Source: Pestalotiopsis fici W106-1 | Lineage: Eukaryota > Ascomycota > Sordariomycetes > Amphisphaeriales > Sporocadaceae | Length of the DNA stretch: 64,000 nt | Direction of reading: 5' to 3' | Assembly (NCBI RefSeq): GCF_000516985.1 | Contig: NW_006917104.1 | Coordinates: forward strand, 310,001-374,000 | In this document: piece after piece, positions 41,565 through 50,902 of the stretch | Position numbering within the stretch: the stretch's first letter is position 1 | Layout: every line of letters starts with the position of its first letter | Translations under genes and position numbers: made by a program | Notes under the pieces: generated by a model | What the model was told of the DNA's origin: nothing | Seen by the model: only the letters and a program-made list of their open reading frames with translations | Database searches by the model: none

Positions 41565-43194
41565 ATGAATTCCACCCTCCTGTCCATGTGCGTTGCACAG
41601 TCATTCCCCTACCCAACCATCCTCGGCGCCACCTTCACCAACATCAGCGCTGTGCCCGTGCTCAATTACACCGCATCTGCCCCGGCTATATACAACTATA
41701 ACCATCCGGACTTAGTCGCGCGCAATGTCAACTTCTGCAACGTCACCGTGACCTACACACATGAAGGTGTTGGCGACAGCGTGACTGTCGAGACCTGGCT
41801 GCCCCTTGAAGGATGGAACGAGCGCCTCCAGGCTTCCGGAGGTGGCGGGCTGGTCGCGGGCCGCTTCTACCTCTCCTACTGGGACATGGACGGTGCCATC
41901 TCACAAGGCTACGCAGCGACCACGACGGACGCGGGGCTATACGGCAGCTTCTCCTGGGACCCCTGGTCGCTGCTGAGCCCTGGAAACCCTAACCTCGAGG
42001 CGCTCAATGAGTTCGGCTCCGTCTCGCTCAACGAGCAAGCCATCATCGGCAAGGCCGTTATCGCCAGCTTCTATGGCAAGCCGCCCGTTTATTCGTACTT
42101 TAGCGGCTGCTCTCAGGGCGGGCGACAGGGTCTCATGCTCGCGCAGCGGTACCCGGACGCATACGACGGTATCGCGGCCTCGGCACCTGCCAACAATTGG
42201 GACGAGTTTATCATGAATATTTTCTATCCGACGCTCATTATGCAGCTCCGCGGCGAGTTTCCACCGCCCTGTGAGTTTGATGCTCTGCGCACCGCAGCGG
42301 TGGCTTTCTGCGACCCGCTCGATGGTGTCACAGACGGCATCGTCTCAACACTGTACGACTGCCCCTTTGACCCGATGAGCGTTGTGGGCCAGGAAATTCA
42401 GTGCGCAACCTTCGGCAACGCCACACGCCAGATCAGCGAGACTGCCGCCCTCACGGCGAACGCGACGTGGCAGGGGGCGAGGTCGAGCAATGGCAGCTTC
42501 CTGTGGTACGGCGTTAATTACGACGCGGACCTTAGTGGCGACATAACCAACTCCGGATACGCGCTCGACACGACGTCGTGCACTTCCAATGGGACGTGTA
42601 CCTCTGCGGCAAGCATACTCGTCACTGGCTGGATCACTGATTGGATCGTAGCGAATCCGGATTTCGATTTGGGCAATATCACGCATGAGGAGTTCGATAA
42701 CCTCTTCCACCTCGGCAAGCAGATGTATGATTCGCTGTACAGCGCAAACGATCCTGATTTGACGGCGTTTCAGAAGGCCGGCGGAAAGATGTTAACGTAT
42801 CATGGTTTGGTGTGTCTCATGTATCCTTTATGTTGTCTTTTATCTTACAGCTAATCACATCTTGCAGGCCGACAGTATTATCCCACCAGGTGGAAGCGAG
42901 CGGTATTATAATCAGGTGACGACGCTCAGTCCAGACGTGCACGATTTCTACCGCCTCTTCCAGTCCCCTGGCGTAGGTCACTGTTCGGGTGGGGTCGGTG
43001 GCCTGCCGACGTATACGTGGCAGGCACTCATTGACTGGGTTGAGAATGGGAAGGCTCCGGACCTGTTGCCTGTGTCGTTTAATGGCAGCGATGGCACCCA
43101 GTATGAACGCAACTTGTGCATGTATCCAAGAAAACAGGTTTATCTTGGAAATGGCTCGGACCCAACGCTGTCGAGTAGCTTTGGGTGTTTCTAG
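41565..43194 (+). CDS. Tannase/feruloyl esterase family protein, copy 2
   Basis: Exons are 41565-42809 and 42868-43194. The 58-nt intron lies at exactly the same codon position as in copy 1 (HGL|AD), pointing to a shared origin. The product is 523 aa. The catalytic set is C182-S183 (SGCSQGGRQG), D417 (ADSIIPPGG) and H453-C454 (GHCSGG). The body has many N-glycosylation sites, and the Cys-rich, Asp-rich calcium-loop region (CDPLDGVTDGIV) is present. It should release phenolic acids from esters or gallotannins, probably outside the cell. The first ATG gives MNSTLLSMCVAQSFPYP with no obvious signal peptide; the open frame upstream lacks another ATG. A missed upstream exon or a lost signal are both possible. 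GC content is higher than in the AT-rich flanks on both sides. Confidence 0.88.
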
Positions 43195-44010
43195 ATAGTG
43201 TACGACCGTCGTGCAGGCCTGTGTCGCGTTGACAATGTAGCCTGCGCTTTCCTTTGAGGTCATGTGGATGGAGAACATGACCTGCCCTGTAGTACCTATT
43301 TGCGGTATGGCATTTGGGCTATTCACTTCATCCTAGTCGTTGCAATGGACTTCTCATTCCAGCATGATCTCTGGGTCGTGAATCCATGCTGTAAAACCAA
43401 TTGCTATTGTTAATGGTGCCAACATTGAAGTATGGTCTCTCACCTGAGAAGGGCAATTGTTATATTGAACATTCCTTAATCGTAACTAATGTCTCCAGTA
43501 ACATAAAGATCTTTCCTGCGTATTTGATACAAGAATTCCACACGATTGTGAAATTCTCCGAGGTGCGCGCGGTCATAGCATCTTTAAGGGCCAGACCGAT
43601 GAGCAATATACCGATGTTGGTATACATCCTATTGCGGTGTTTAAATCCGGTCAATCTTTATAATTAGACCTTGTGTCAAGTTGGCTTGGTCTGCGGCAGC
43701 GAACAGGTTGTTGGCGGCGATGACCGCCGTTATAAGGTGCTGTCATGATTTCGTGATATCGTTATAATGAAAAATCGCCGTTAACTCGATGAGTGAGCGG
43801 CGAGGGCTGCTATGATTAAACGGCATCGACCGATAGTTTAGGGATTAGACTAAGCAGTAATAATCAATATTCTAAGCATTAGGCTGGTAAGTGCTCTAAA
43901 TTACAATGGCAAACTTAATCTTATTAATATTTAAATGAGAACCGTATAGCTAATCTGGCTCATTAATATTTTCCATGCACCTAACACATACGACCTATGC
44001 CATCTACCGC
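43195..44010. other. AT-rich gene-free stretch
   Basis: No supported coding content. From about 43640 on the sequence is rich in TA and AT and poor in open frames, like neighbouring relic DNA. Confidence 0.45.
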
Positions 44011-44220
44011 CTATTCATTGCTACTCGCACATATTAGGCAATAGAAAATAGTGTTCGGATCACGACGTTTTTTGATTTCTAGGAATCGGCCATAATTCGA
44101 CCCGTAAAAATCTGCCTGGAACCCGGGGTCTTCTCTATTAGCTTCATTTATATATATCCTAGTGTCCGGATTCAATGCTTTTATCACAGCAGCTTTAAGT
44201 GTTAAAATCTCATGTGCCAT
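44011..44220 (-). pseudogene. Relic: C-terminal fragment of a berberine-bridge FAD oxidoreductase
   Basis: About 70 codons read as the C-terminal BBE segment of a FAD oxidase. The visible motif is YINEANREDPGFQADFYGSN followed by GRFLEIKKRRDPNTIFYCL, where family members carry YxNExD...W...FYG.NY..L..IK..YDP...F. No start, FAD domain or upstream exon could be found in the AT-rich sequence around it. It is a different subfamily from the intact FAD oxidoreductase at 21694-23562. I read it as a gene lost by decay, possibly RIP or deletion. Confidence 0.7.
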
Positions 44221-45250
44221 AAAGACAAAAATTAAGGAGCTTATTTGCTGAAAACTCAGATCGCATCGAGGTGGGGAATGGCTAATGGTGGCGGATAGCG
44301 CGGATGTCTCACGTGGCTCGTTTATTCCACGTCGACTATTTCCCTTTGTGCTTAGTTTACGATTGCTTCTCTAAATAATGTTGTCAATAGGATGAAGCCT
44401 GGCTCACTTTGGTAGAAGCTCGGTAAGGCCCTGATCGGCTCGCTGTAAGAGGGGGTCTTAAGTGTTGCCAGGGCCTTATACCAATCCATATTATACGCTA
44501 AAAAATAAAAGAAAATGCTGTCAGGACACAACCATACCTAATTTGGCAGTCAAAATGTCGCACGGATAATCGTAAGACGGCCCTCTTAAGTTATGCAAGA
44601 TTTCCAATGTACCGAATTGACATGGGCTCTAAAATCGTTTACCGCCCACCATAAAAGGCATAACGTCTCCAATTTTCGAGAAATGGCACAAATAAGCCCA
44701 AGGTCGATAAGCCCAGGGCGATGGAGGGCTGCTAAGCTTAAGCTCCCCTCTTATGGGTGCCAAGGCTCTTATCCCACGACAACATCCAAAAGATGCTTAC
44801 CTAAGTTATACGCGGTACATTTCCCCTCCCCACAATTTCTTATGCAACGATTTTGTATCCCAAAAAGTTAAGACCCCCCCTTAAAAAAACGAGCCGATCA
44901 CACCCTAATACCGATATTATCGTTATCTCTAAATAGCAAATCATGGTCATCGTACCCAAAGCTCGGTGGATAATGGATCCCATATGCTGGGAACTCCACT
45001 CCTGGACGTATACTAGCCCAGCCCGAAACTTAAGCTAATCTCATTGTCCGATTATGGATAAAGACCTTACATAGTGGGTATATTAACTAACAAAAGAATG
45101 AAACCTCGCCCGTATCCGTATTCGCTCAGGCACAGCCTCATCCCCTTCGTCATTATGAAGATGTACTATGTTGCAAATCCCTAATAATAAACCCAAGGTT
45201 GTCTTTTCCTTTGTCTTTTCTGGTTCTCAACATATCCAGCACAATACAGG
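44221..45250. other. AT-rich stretch upstream of the second P450 gene
   Basis: No intact gene. It probably holds decayed remains of the FAD oxidoreductase on the left and the P450 promoter on the right. Confidence 0.45.
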
Positions 45251-47005
45251 ATGGCGGCCACGATTACCGTTACATTTCTTGCGATACCGGCTTTATTTGC
45301 CTTGCATGTAAATTCATGGTTTTAGATATGTCAAAAATTGGTTGCCAGGGCCCTAACATCTCTCTCAGTTCATCGCACAGTGTGTATACAATATCTTTTT
45401 CCATCCGTTACGGAAATATCCTGGACCACTGCTTGTAAGTAACACCCAGAAACGTCACCGTCTCAGTATACATGACTTCGAGTCGTACGTGCTTGTCATT
45501 GAGAGCCGCACGGCTTTTGAAACAATTATCCTGGGTATCTCACTCATTCCTTTTAATCTTATAGTGGCGCGCGTCGAAGATCCCAAAGCAATTAACATGG
45601 CTTTCTGGTAATATCGGGCCCATAGGCTTGAAGTTACACGAGAGGTATGGCGACGTAGTACGTATTGCGCCCAACGAGCTTTCGTACATCCGAGCACCGG
45701 CCTGGCGTGATATCTTTGGCCGCCCAGTCAAGAGCGAGATGCCCAAGGTTGCATCGTCTCTTGGTGAACAAGAGGATGGCGTCTACAACCTCGCGACAGC
45801 CCCTACTGAGGACCATACGCGCATGCGCAGAATTTTCACCCACTCCTTCAGCAATACAGCCCTGGCCGCACAAGAGCCACTGCTTGTCCAGTATGCAGAC
45901 AAGATGATCGCAAAGATGGGCGAGACGAATAGACAAGAAGGCCAAGTCGACGTTGTCGACTTTTTCAACTTTACTACATTTGATATTATGGCTGAACTTG
46001 CTTTTGGAGAGTCACTGGGCATGTTGGAGCGGACGGACTATGTGCCCTGGGTTCGCATTATCCTCGCCGGCCTGAAATATGCTGTGTTTTACGCTGCGAT
46101 ACTCGAGGTCCCTCTCTTACGGTTGCCACTCCAGTGGCTCACCGCCTCAACGCTGAAAGCCAAAGCTAAGCAGCACGCTGAATTTGCAGCCAGCCTCGTA
46201 AACAAACGCTTGGAGGACTCATCGCACAATAAGCCAGATCTATGGAGCTTCGTGCTCAAACATAACGAAGCTGGTCGAGGACTTACGTTAAAGGAGATGC
46301 ACGCCAATGCATCCATGTTCATGGTGGCTGGCTCCGAAACCACCGCGACAACCCTGTCTGGCGTCATATACTATGTTTGTAAGAATCCCCATGTTTACAA
46401 CGTTCTTGTAAACGAAATTCGCACAACCTTTGCAACGAGTGAAGCAATTACCCCCGAACCTTTGGCTGGAATGCAGTACTTGAACGCCGTCCTGAAAGAG
46501 ACACTACGTCTATATTTCCCGGGAGGCGGTGGTATGTCTCGTGTGGTTCCGGCTGGAGGTGCTGTCATCTGTGGCGATTTCGTGCCTGCTGGTACGACAG
46601 CTACGATGAATCACTACATTGCGTACCTCAATTCGACCAACTTTTCGAGCCCAAAGACCTTTATTCCCGAACGGTGGACAGAGTCCGATGACCCTAGATT
46701 CGCCTTTGACCAACGGGACGTTCATCAGCCGTTCTCCTACGGGGCGAGAAATTGTATTGGCAAAAAGTAAGTACAGAATGTAAAAACGATAGATAACCAC
46801 ATGACTTAGCTAACAAAAAACTTTCGATGACAGTCTTGCGTGGCTTGAGTTGCGCCTTATCCTTGCTAAGACACTTTGGCATTACGATGCTGAGCTGCTG
46901 CCTGAGAAGAAGCCTTGGATAGACCAAAGAAGCTTCTTGGTGTGGGAAAAGGGACCCTTGATGGTTCGGCTACATCCAGTTAAGCGAGCAGAGCAGTCTG
47001 CTTAA
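45251..47005 (+). CDS. Cytochrome P450 monooxygenase (resembles CYP65-type)
   Basis: Four exons: 45251-45307, 45369-45434, 45565-46766 and 46834-47005, with introns of 61, 130 and 67 nt. The product is 498 aa. The first two exons are tiny. They encode the membrane anchor (ITVTFLAIPALFALH) and the FFHPLRKYPGPLL hinge, which splices to WRASKIPKQLTWLSG. The rest is a standard P450: LHERYGDVVRIAPNELSY, the I-helix AGSETTAT, ETLRLY, and the heme loop FSYGARNCIGKN with the thiolate Cys at about residue 438. The overall pattern resembles fungal CYP65-type enzymes that act in secondary metabolism. It should be ER-bound. The substrate is unknown. The first intron has a clear CTAAC branch site and CTCTCTCAG acceptor, which supports the N-terminal model. 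Confidence 0.88.
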
Positions 47006-47565
47006 CTCTGGACCCCATGGTCTTTGCATCAAACTACAGGAGAGACACCGAATTAATTAGTTGCATTTGAGACGCGATGATATTTTCATTTTCCACCCTC
47101 TCTACTCATGGATATTCTTGTGGAACGGTCAGAGGGGGGAAACAGATCTTCAAGCCGTGAATCTCAAAGCTGTGTTTGCCATAATTTCATAGTCAATATC
47201 AATTCATTCAGTGTAGAAATTAAATGCATTCAACATGAAAATACGTCGGATTCTTTGTCCATAACTAAGTGTAATAGTAGCGTATCACAATTAATGTAGT
47301 TGCTATTTTATTTCTCGATGGCACGATTAACATATTTACGCCTGAATTTAGCGTGAATAATTGCAGCTAATCTCACTCACCGAGAGTACTGTATAGTGTT
47401 ATCCAGATTTTAGAAATATCCCCAACTTGACTTGGACAAATATGTTTTATTAATGAAGTACCTGCAAAGATTTCTAGAAAGAATTCAGTCACAAAACAAT
47501 CTACTTAGCATTTCCTAATTTTCCTCCTAGACAATCTATTTCTCTCACAATTGACCATGTCAAGA
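47006..47565. other. Intergenic, convergent 3' ends
   Basis: About 560 AT-rich bases between the P450 stop and the stop of the minus-strand cupredoxin gene. No coding content is supported. Confidence 0.45.
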
Positions 47566-48218
47566 TTAGATAGACGATATAGCTAGCGCCAAAAACATTG
47601 AAAATAAGAATGTTTTCCACGTGAACTCTGCCGTTCCTACCGAGCTGGTGCTTGTTGAACTGCTCATCGGCGCTGTCATAGATGCGGCTGTAGAGCTTGC
47701 GCTGGACGTGTCTGTGTTCGGAACTGTAATGCCTCCGAATGCAGCACCAGCCTCTGTGAGAGTACCGTTGAAAGCGCGAGCACCCGCGAGGTAACCTTCC
47801 AGCGTTCTCTCTGTTGTCGGATTAACGACACCAACCATGCCGTTCTTGCAATGGCCAAGTTTGGTGCAATAGAGCCAGATCGGATCGGTATCATTGACGG
47901 TGACACGGAATACATTATCCTGATAAAATCATGTTAGAATAGATCTTGGCCACTATCCTTATGATGGAGGCTGCTCACCGCTTCGCCTGAGTTCAGAGCA
48001 TAATAGCCAGAGAAAAAACCTCCGCTCTTAGCAGGCTGGCACGGATCCTCGAAGTCGCCCATGGCAACACTGTGATTATTGGGTAGAAAGTGAAATTCAA
48101 GGACATCTCCCACGCTTGCTGTCGTGACATTGGGCACGAAAGCCAGATTCAAAGCATCGATCCTGATCGTCGCCGCCATAGCTGCCCCAGCAGTGACTAA
48201 TACCGAGAGAGTGCGCAT
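47566..48218 (-). CDS. Secreted GPI-anchored cupredoxin (plastocyanin-like extracellular serine-rich protein)
   Basis: Exons are 48218-47979 and 47919-47566, with a 59-nt intron in phase 0. The product is 197 aa. A signal peptide covers about 1-16. The cupredoxin fold follows. Type 1 copper ligands appear as H49 (PNNHS) and the C-x4-H-x4-M set C98, H103, M108 (LYCTKLGHCKNGM). A Ser/Thr-rich linker (TSSASSTAASMT, SSSTSTSS) leads to a C-terminal hydrophobic tail (FLFSMFLALAISSI) after a small-residue region, as in GPI-anchored proteins. It is probably attached to the outer plasma membrane or wall. Fungal relatives are called extracellular serine-rich proteins; roles in copper handling or electron transfer are inferred, not proven. 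Confidence 0.85.
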
Positions 48219-48719
48219 GATGGGTTGAAGGCTATGTAAATGATTCAAGTATTGTGAATAGTTCATTCGTGGTGCACCTCCTGTTGAAAGGGCAGGGACG
48301 AAGCCGGACTCTTGTATACATGACCCTTTGCAAACAGTGAACTGTGCGTCGCAGACTTGGCATATATCTACCGGCAGATCCGGATCTATCACAATTTCCT
48401 ATTTGGGTATAAACTTTATAATCTCGTGTAGCGTGCTAAGCAGGTTGCGTATTCGTGTTTGTGACATTTCCCAATTTTGGCAATGAAGAGTTTGTAACAA
48501 TTCCTATTAGGTTTATTTAGCGCTTTTTAATAAAACGTTTCTGTTGGAACGTTAGGATACTAGTGTTGCGATTCGTACGGCAATAGCATCTGGCAAGCCA
48601 CCACAGCCACGTTGTGGCTGTCGGCTGCCAGCATCCGGGAACGTTATCTATAGCCATCGTACGAAGGGAATAGATTTCCCCCTCTTTCCCTTCGTACGAT
48701 ACGTCAAATACAGAGCCCA
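48219..48719. other. Intergenic / cupredoxin promoter
   Basis: About 500 bp between the cupredoxin start and the end of the esterase relic. No supported gene. Near 48650-48705 there is a short inverted pair around TTCGTACGA. Confidence 0.4.
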
Positions 48720-49013
48720 TTTACCGTCGCCCCTGGTGTAGAAGTGAAGTCCATCTGGATTGGATAGTGAAGCCATTTCAATAGTTTCCGATTGCGCAGT
48801 ACCTTCTTCTCCCTCATCGCTAAATCATGACCATTTAGATTGCCGGTTTTGATGAAGTTGACCTAGTACGCGTTCATTGTAGTGGCAATAGAGTAGTCGT
48901 TGTCAGTCCAAGGCAGGTCAGTTCCATATAAATTGTTCAGCGCGTAATTGATCTCGCTTCATGGTAAGCACCTTGGTCCAGGTGGGGCGTGGTCCCAGAA
49001 GTAGTTGTATGTT

Positions 49014-49111
49014 GGGCTCTCGTAAATTGCCGACCATAATTGGCTCGGGCTCTCGTACACTGTCGACTATAATTGGCTCGGCTCTCGTAAGCTGTTGACC
49101 ATAATTAGCTC
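49014..49111. repeat. 33-bp tandem repeat, three copies
   Basis: Units lie at 49014-49046, 49047-49079 and 49080-49111; the last is one base shorter. Each starts (G)GGCTCTCGTA and ends CATAATTGGCTC or a close variant. The period is a multiple of three, so on the minus strand it reads as 11-residue repeats (for example EPIMVGNLREP) inside the esterase relic. Confidence 0.85.
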
Positions 49112-49833
49112 CAAAACTAAGTTCCCACCTTGCTGCGGTCGGTAAATTGACTGTTCTCAGCGGCACTCGCGGTGAGAAAATCATTAGCGCCATATAGATT
49201 AAAGAAGGCGTCGACCCATTCTACTGAGAATGTTGCATTTAAATCTTCCAAATAGGTTTCTAGCGTGATGTTGAGGCCGTATTCAGCACCACTCTCGTCC
49301 TTAGTATTGCCCGTCGGAATCGGCACGTCCTGGGCCAAACCGTTCATAAAGGATGTCATATTACTTGGCGGGCATGGCGTACCCGTCCAGCACTGCCCCA
49401 AAGCTGAAAGTGCTATCCCTGAATTTTGTGATGAGATCCGACATTGGCAGCTCTTGCACATCGGCTATGGCTGTGGCGTTCAGGCTGGAAACGTAATCAA
49501 TACCGGTCTCGAGAGCAGTGGAGAGGTTACGGTATCCTTCGGCAAGACTGGAGCAGAGCGGGTCGTAAGGATCACGCACACCGCTCTATATTAAATGATT
49601 GCTCCCACGATGAAGCCCCGAGTAAGCTCGCCACTGAGGATGTGGTAGGTCGCAGCAGAACCATCCGACTGGCCCATTACGGTGATATGGTTTGGATCTC
49701 CGCCAAAGGCAGCCATATTCTCGCGGACCCAAATCAACGCAGCGAACTGGTCCAACATACCCCACTTCCCGGAAGTGTTGGTGCCATAGACGGTTGCCAT
49801 CTCATTCGACAATTCTCGATGAGTTAGCTAGCA

Positions 49834-50117
49834 AAAGACCTAGTACGATAATGAGATGGGGAACAAAAACCAAACAAAACCAACCCCCACCTAAGACGGA
49901 CAGCCGTAAGGCTGTGGCCTTTATGTGGTTTTTGATCAAATAGCATATAAAATCTTAAAGTATGTGGGAACTGTCTTAATTGAGAAAACGATGGATGGTG
50001 ATCCTGTATGCTAAACGCAACGAAAAACAAAGGCTTATAAGTCCCTTCGGGACTATAAAGCCACTCTAAGCTAAGCCTCCACAGCCACTTTTAGTGGGCA
50101 TCTCCAGCGCCCCCACA
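49834..50117. mobile_element. Hairpin-rich insert inside the esterase relic
   Basis: Esterase similarity stops at KGVVFVNYN (about 50120) and resumes at ELSNEM (about 49830), with only a few residues of family sequence missing between. The intervening 280 bp is unrelated and carries three hairpins: ACAGCC-GTAA-GGCTGT (49900-49915), a long stem around AGTCCC-TTC-GGGACT (50032-50062) and CCACT-TTT-AGTGG (50085-50097). It could be an expanded intron, a short non-autonomous element or a mitochondrial DNA fragment. No target duplication was recognised. Confidence 0.45.
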
Positions 50118-50577
50118 TCAATAATTGTAGTTGACAAACACGACTCCCTTATCAGCCATGCCGGCACCATAGAAGAGCTGATCGGCTGCGGTGGATTCGG
50201 CCGGGTAGCTCTACATCACAACAGGAAGCCTGGCCCTCGTGGAACTTGCTGCACTCCAGAGGATGAGATTTAGACAATCCTCGTCCACTGTGAAGCCGGT
50301 AGTGTCGGGCTTGGCAGAAGGGCAAATTGGACCAAAAGCGTCGGCATCGAGCGTGGAGTCCCGGGCAGCCCCAGGCTGCGGTGGTTTAAATCTGTTCTGT
50401 CCCCCAGTTGAGGCTGCGAATGGAATACCTTTCCAAACGGTAATGCTCTCCCACTTCGCCAGATTGACTGATGGAGTGCGGTTGAAGGCAGTATGGCCCC
50501 TGCACGTACTACGGAACAAGCCCTTCGATGAATAAAGCAAAAAGCACGTCTACCTTGGTACCATGGCATTATAATTC

Positions 50578-50902
50578 TACGCTTAACTCCGAACGGAGCT
50601 CCGACAACAGGCCACTATTAGGACATAGCAGCTAGGTTTACCCCCAGAATCCGTCGTTTTCTTCCAACAGCCAGAATACCTGGGTCTCGTCCGCATCGAT
50701 TCTGTAGAGTTGGCTAAGCTTTTCAGGTGCCGGCATTAGCTCATTACACGGGGCCACCAAGCTACGCGTCTCTTGCGTGTGCAGCCTAGCAGATCTGCTA
50801 ATGTGCTAGGTAGTCGACATCCGCTGTGGCCCACCGCGAAAGTACTATGGGAGTCCTTACAAGACGAATCAACGAGATGCGCAACCACGGGGACGAGCTG
50901 CG
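50578..50902. other. Intergenic between esterase relic and third tannase gene
   Basis: About 325 bp without coding support; the promoter of the tannase gene would lie here. Confidence 0.45.

Larger units (their letters stand above)
48720..50577 (-). pseudogene. Decayed type-B carboxylesterase/lipase gene
   Basis: Read right to left on the minus strand, pieces of one type-B carboxylesterase appear in order. They are an N-terminal VWKGIPFAA ... RFKPPQP block, VDEDCLNL, KGVVFVNYN, GMLDQFAALIWVRENMAAF with FGGDPNHITVMGQSDGSAAT (nucleophile Ser in GQSDG), later segments to FNLYGANDFLTAS, and a C-terminal DLPWTDNDYSIATTMNAY. The frame is broken by stops: TAG where Trp is expected after RLPVVM (50211-50213) and TAG after TTMNAY (family reads YWVNF). 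There are also frame changes, an in-frame tandem repeat at 49014-49111 and a hairpin-rich insert at about 49834-50117. Both nonsense changes are TGG to TAG, as RIP or deamination would give. No functional product is expected. Confidence 0.85.

Noticed and set aside
45199..45438. A plus-strand frame containing GGHDYRY, reminiscent of a FAD-binding motif
   Set aside because: The same bases in another frame encode the start Met, anchor and hinge of the P450 with matching splice sites, which explains them better.
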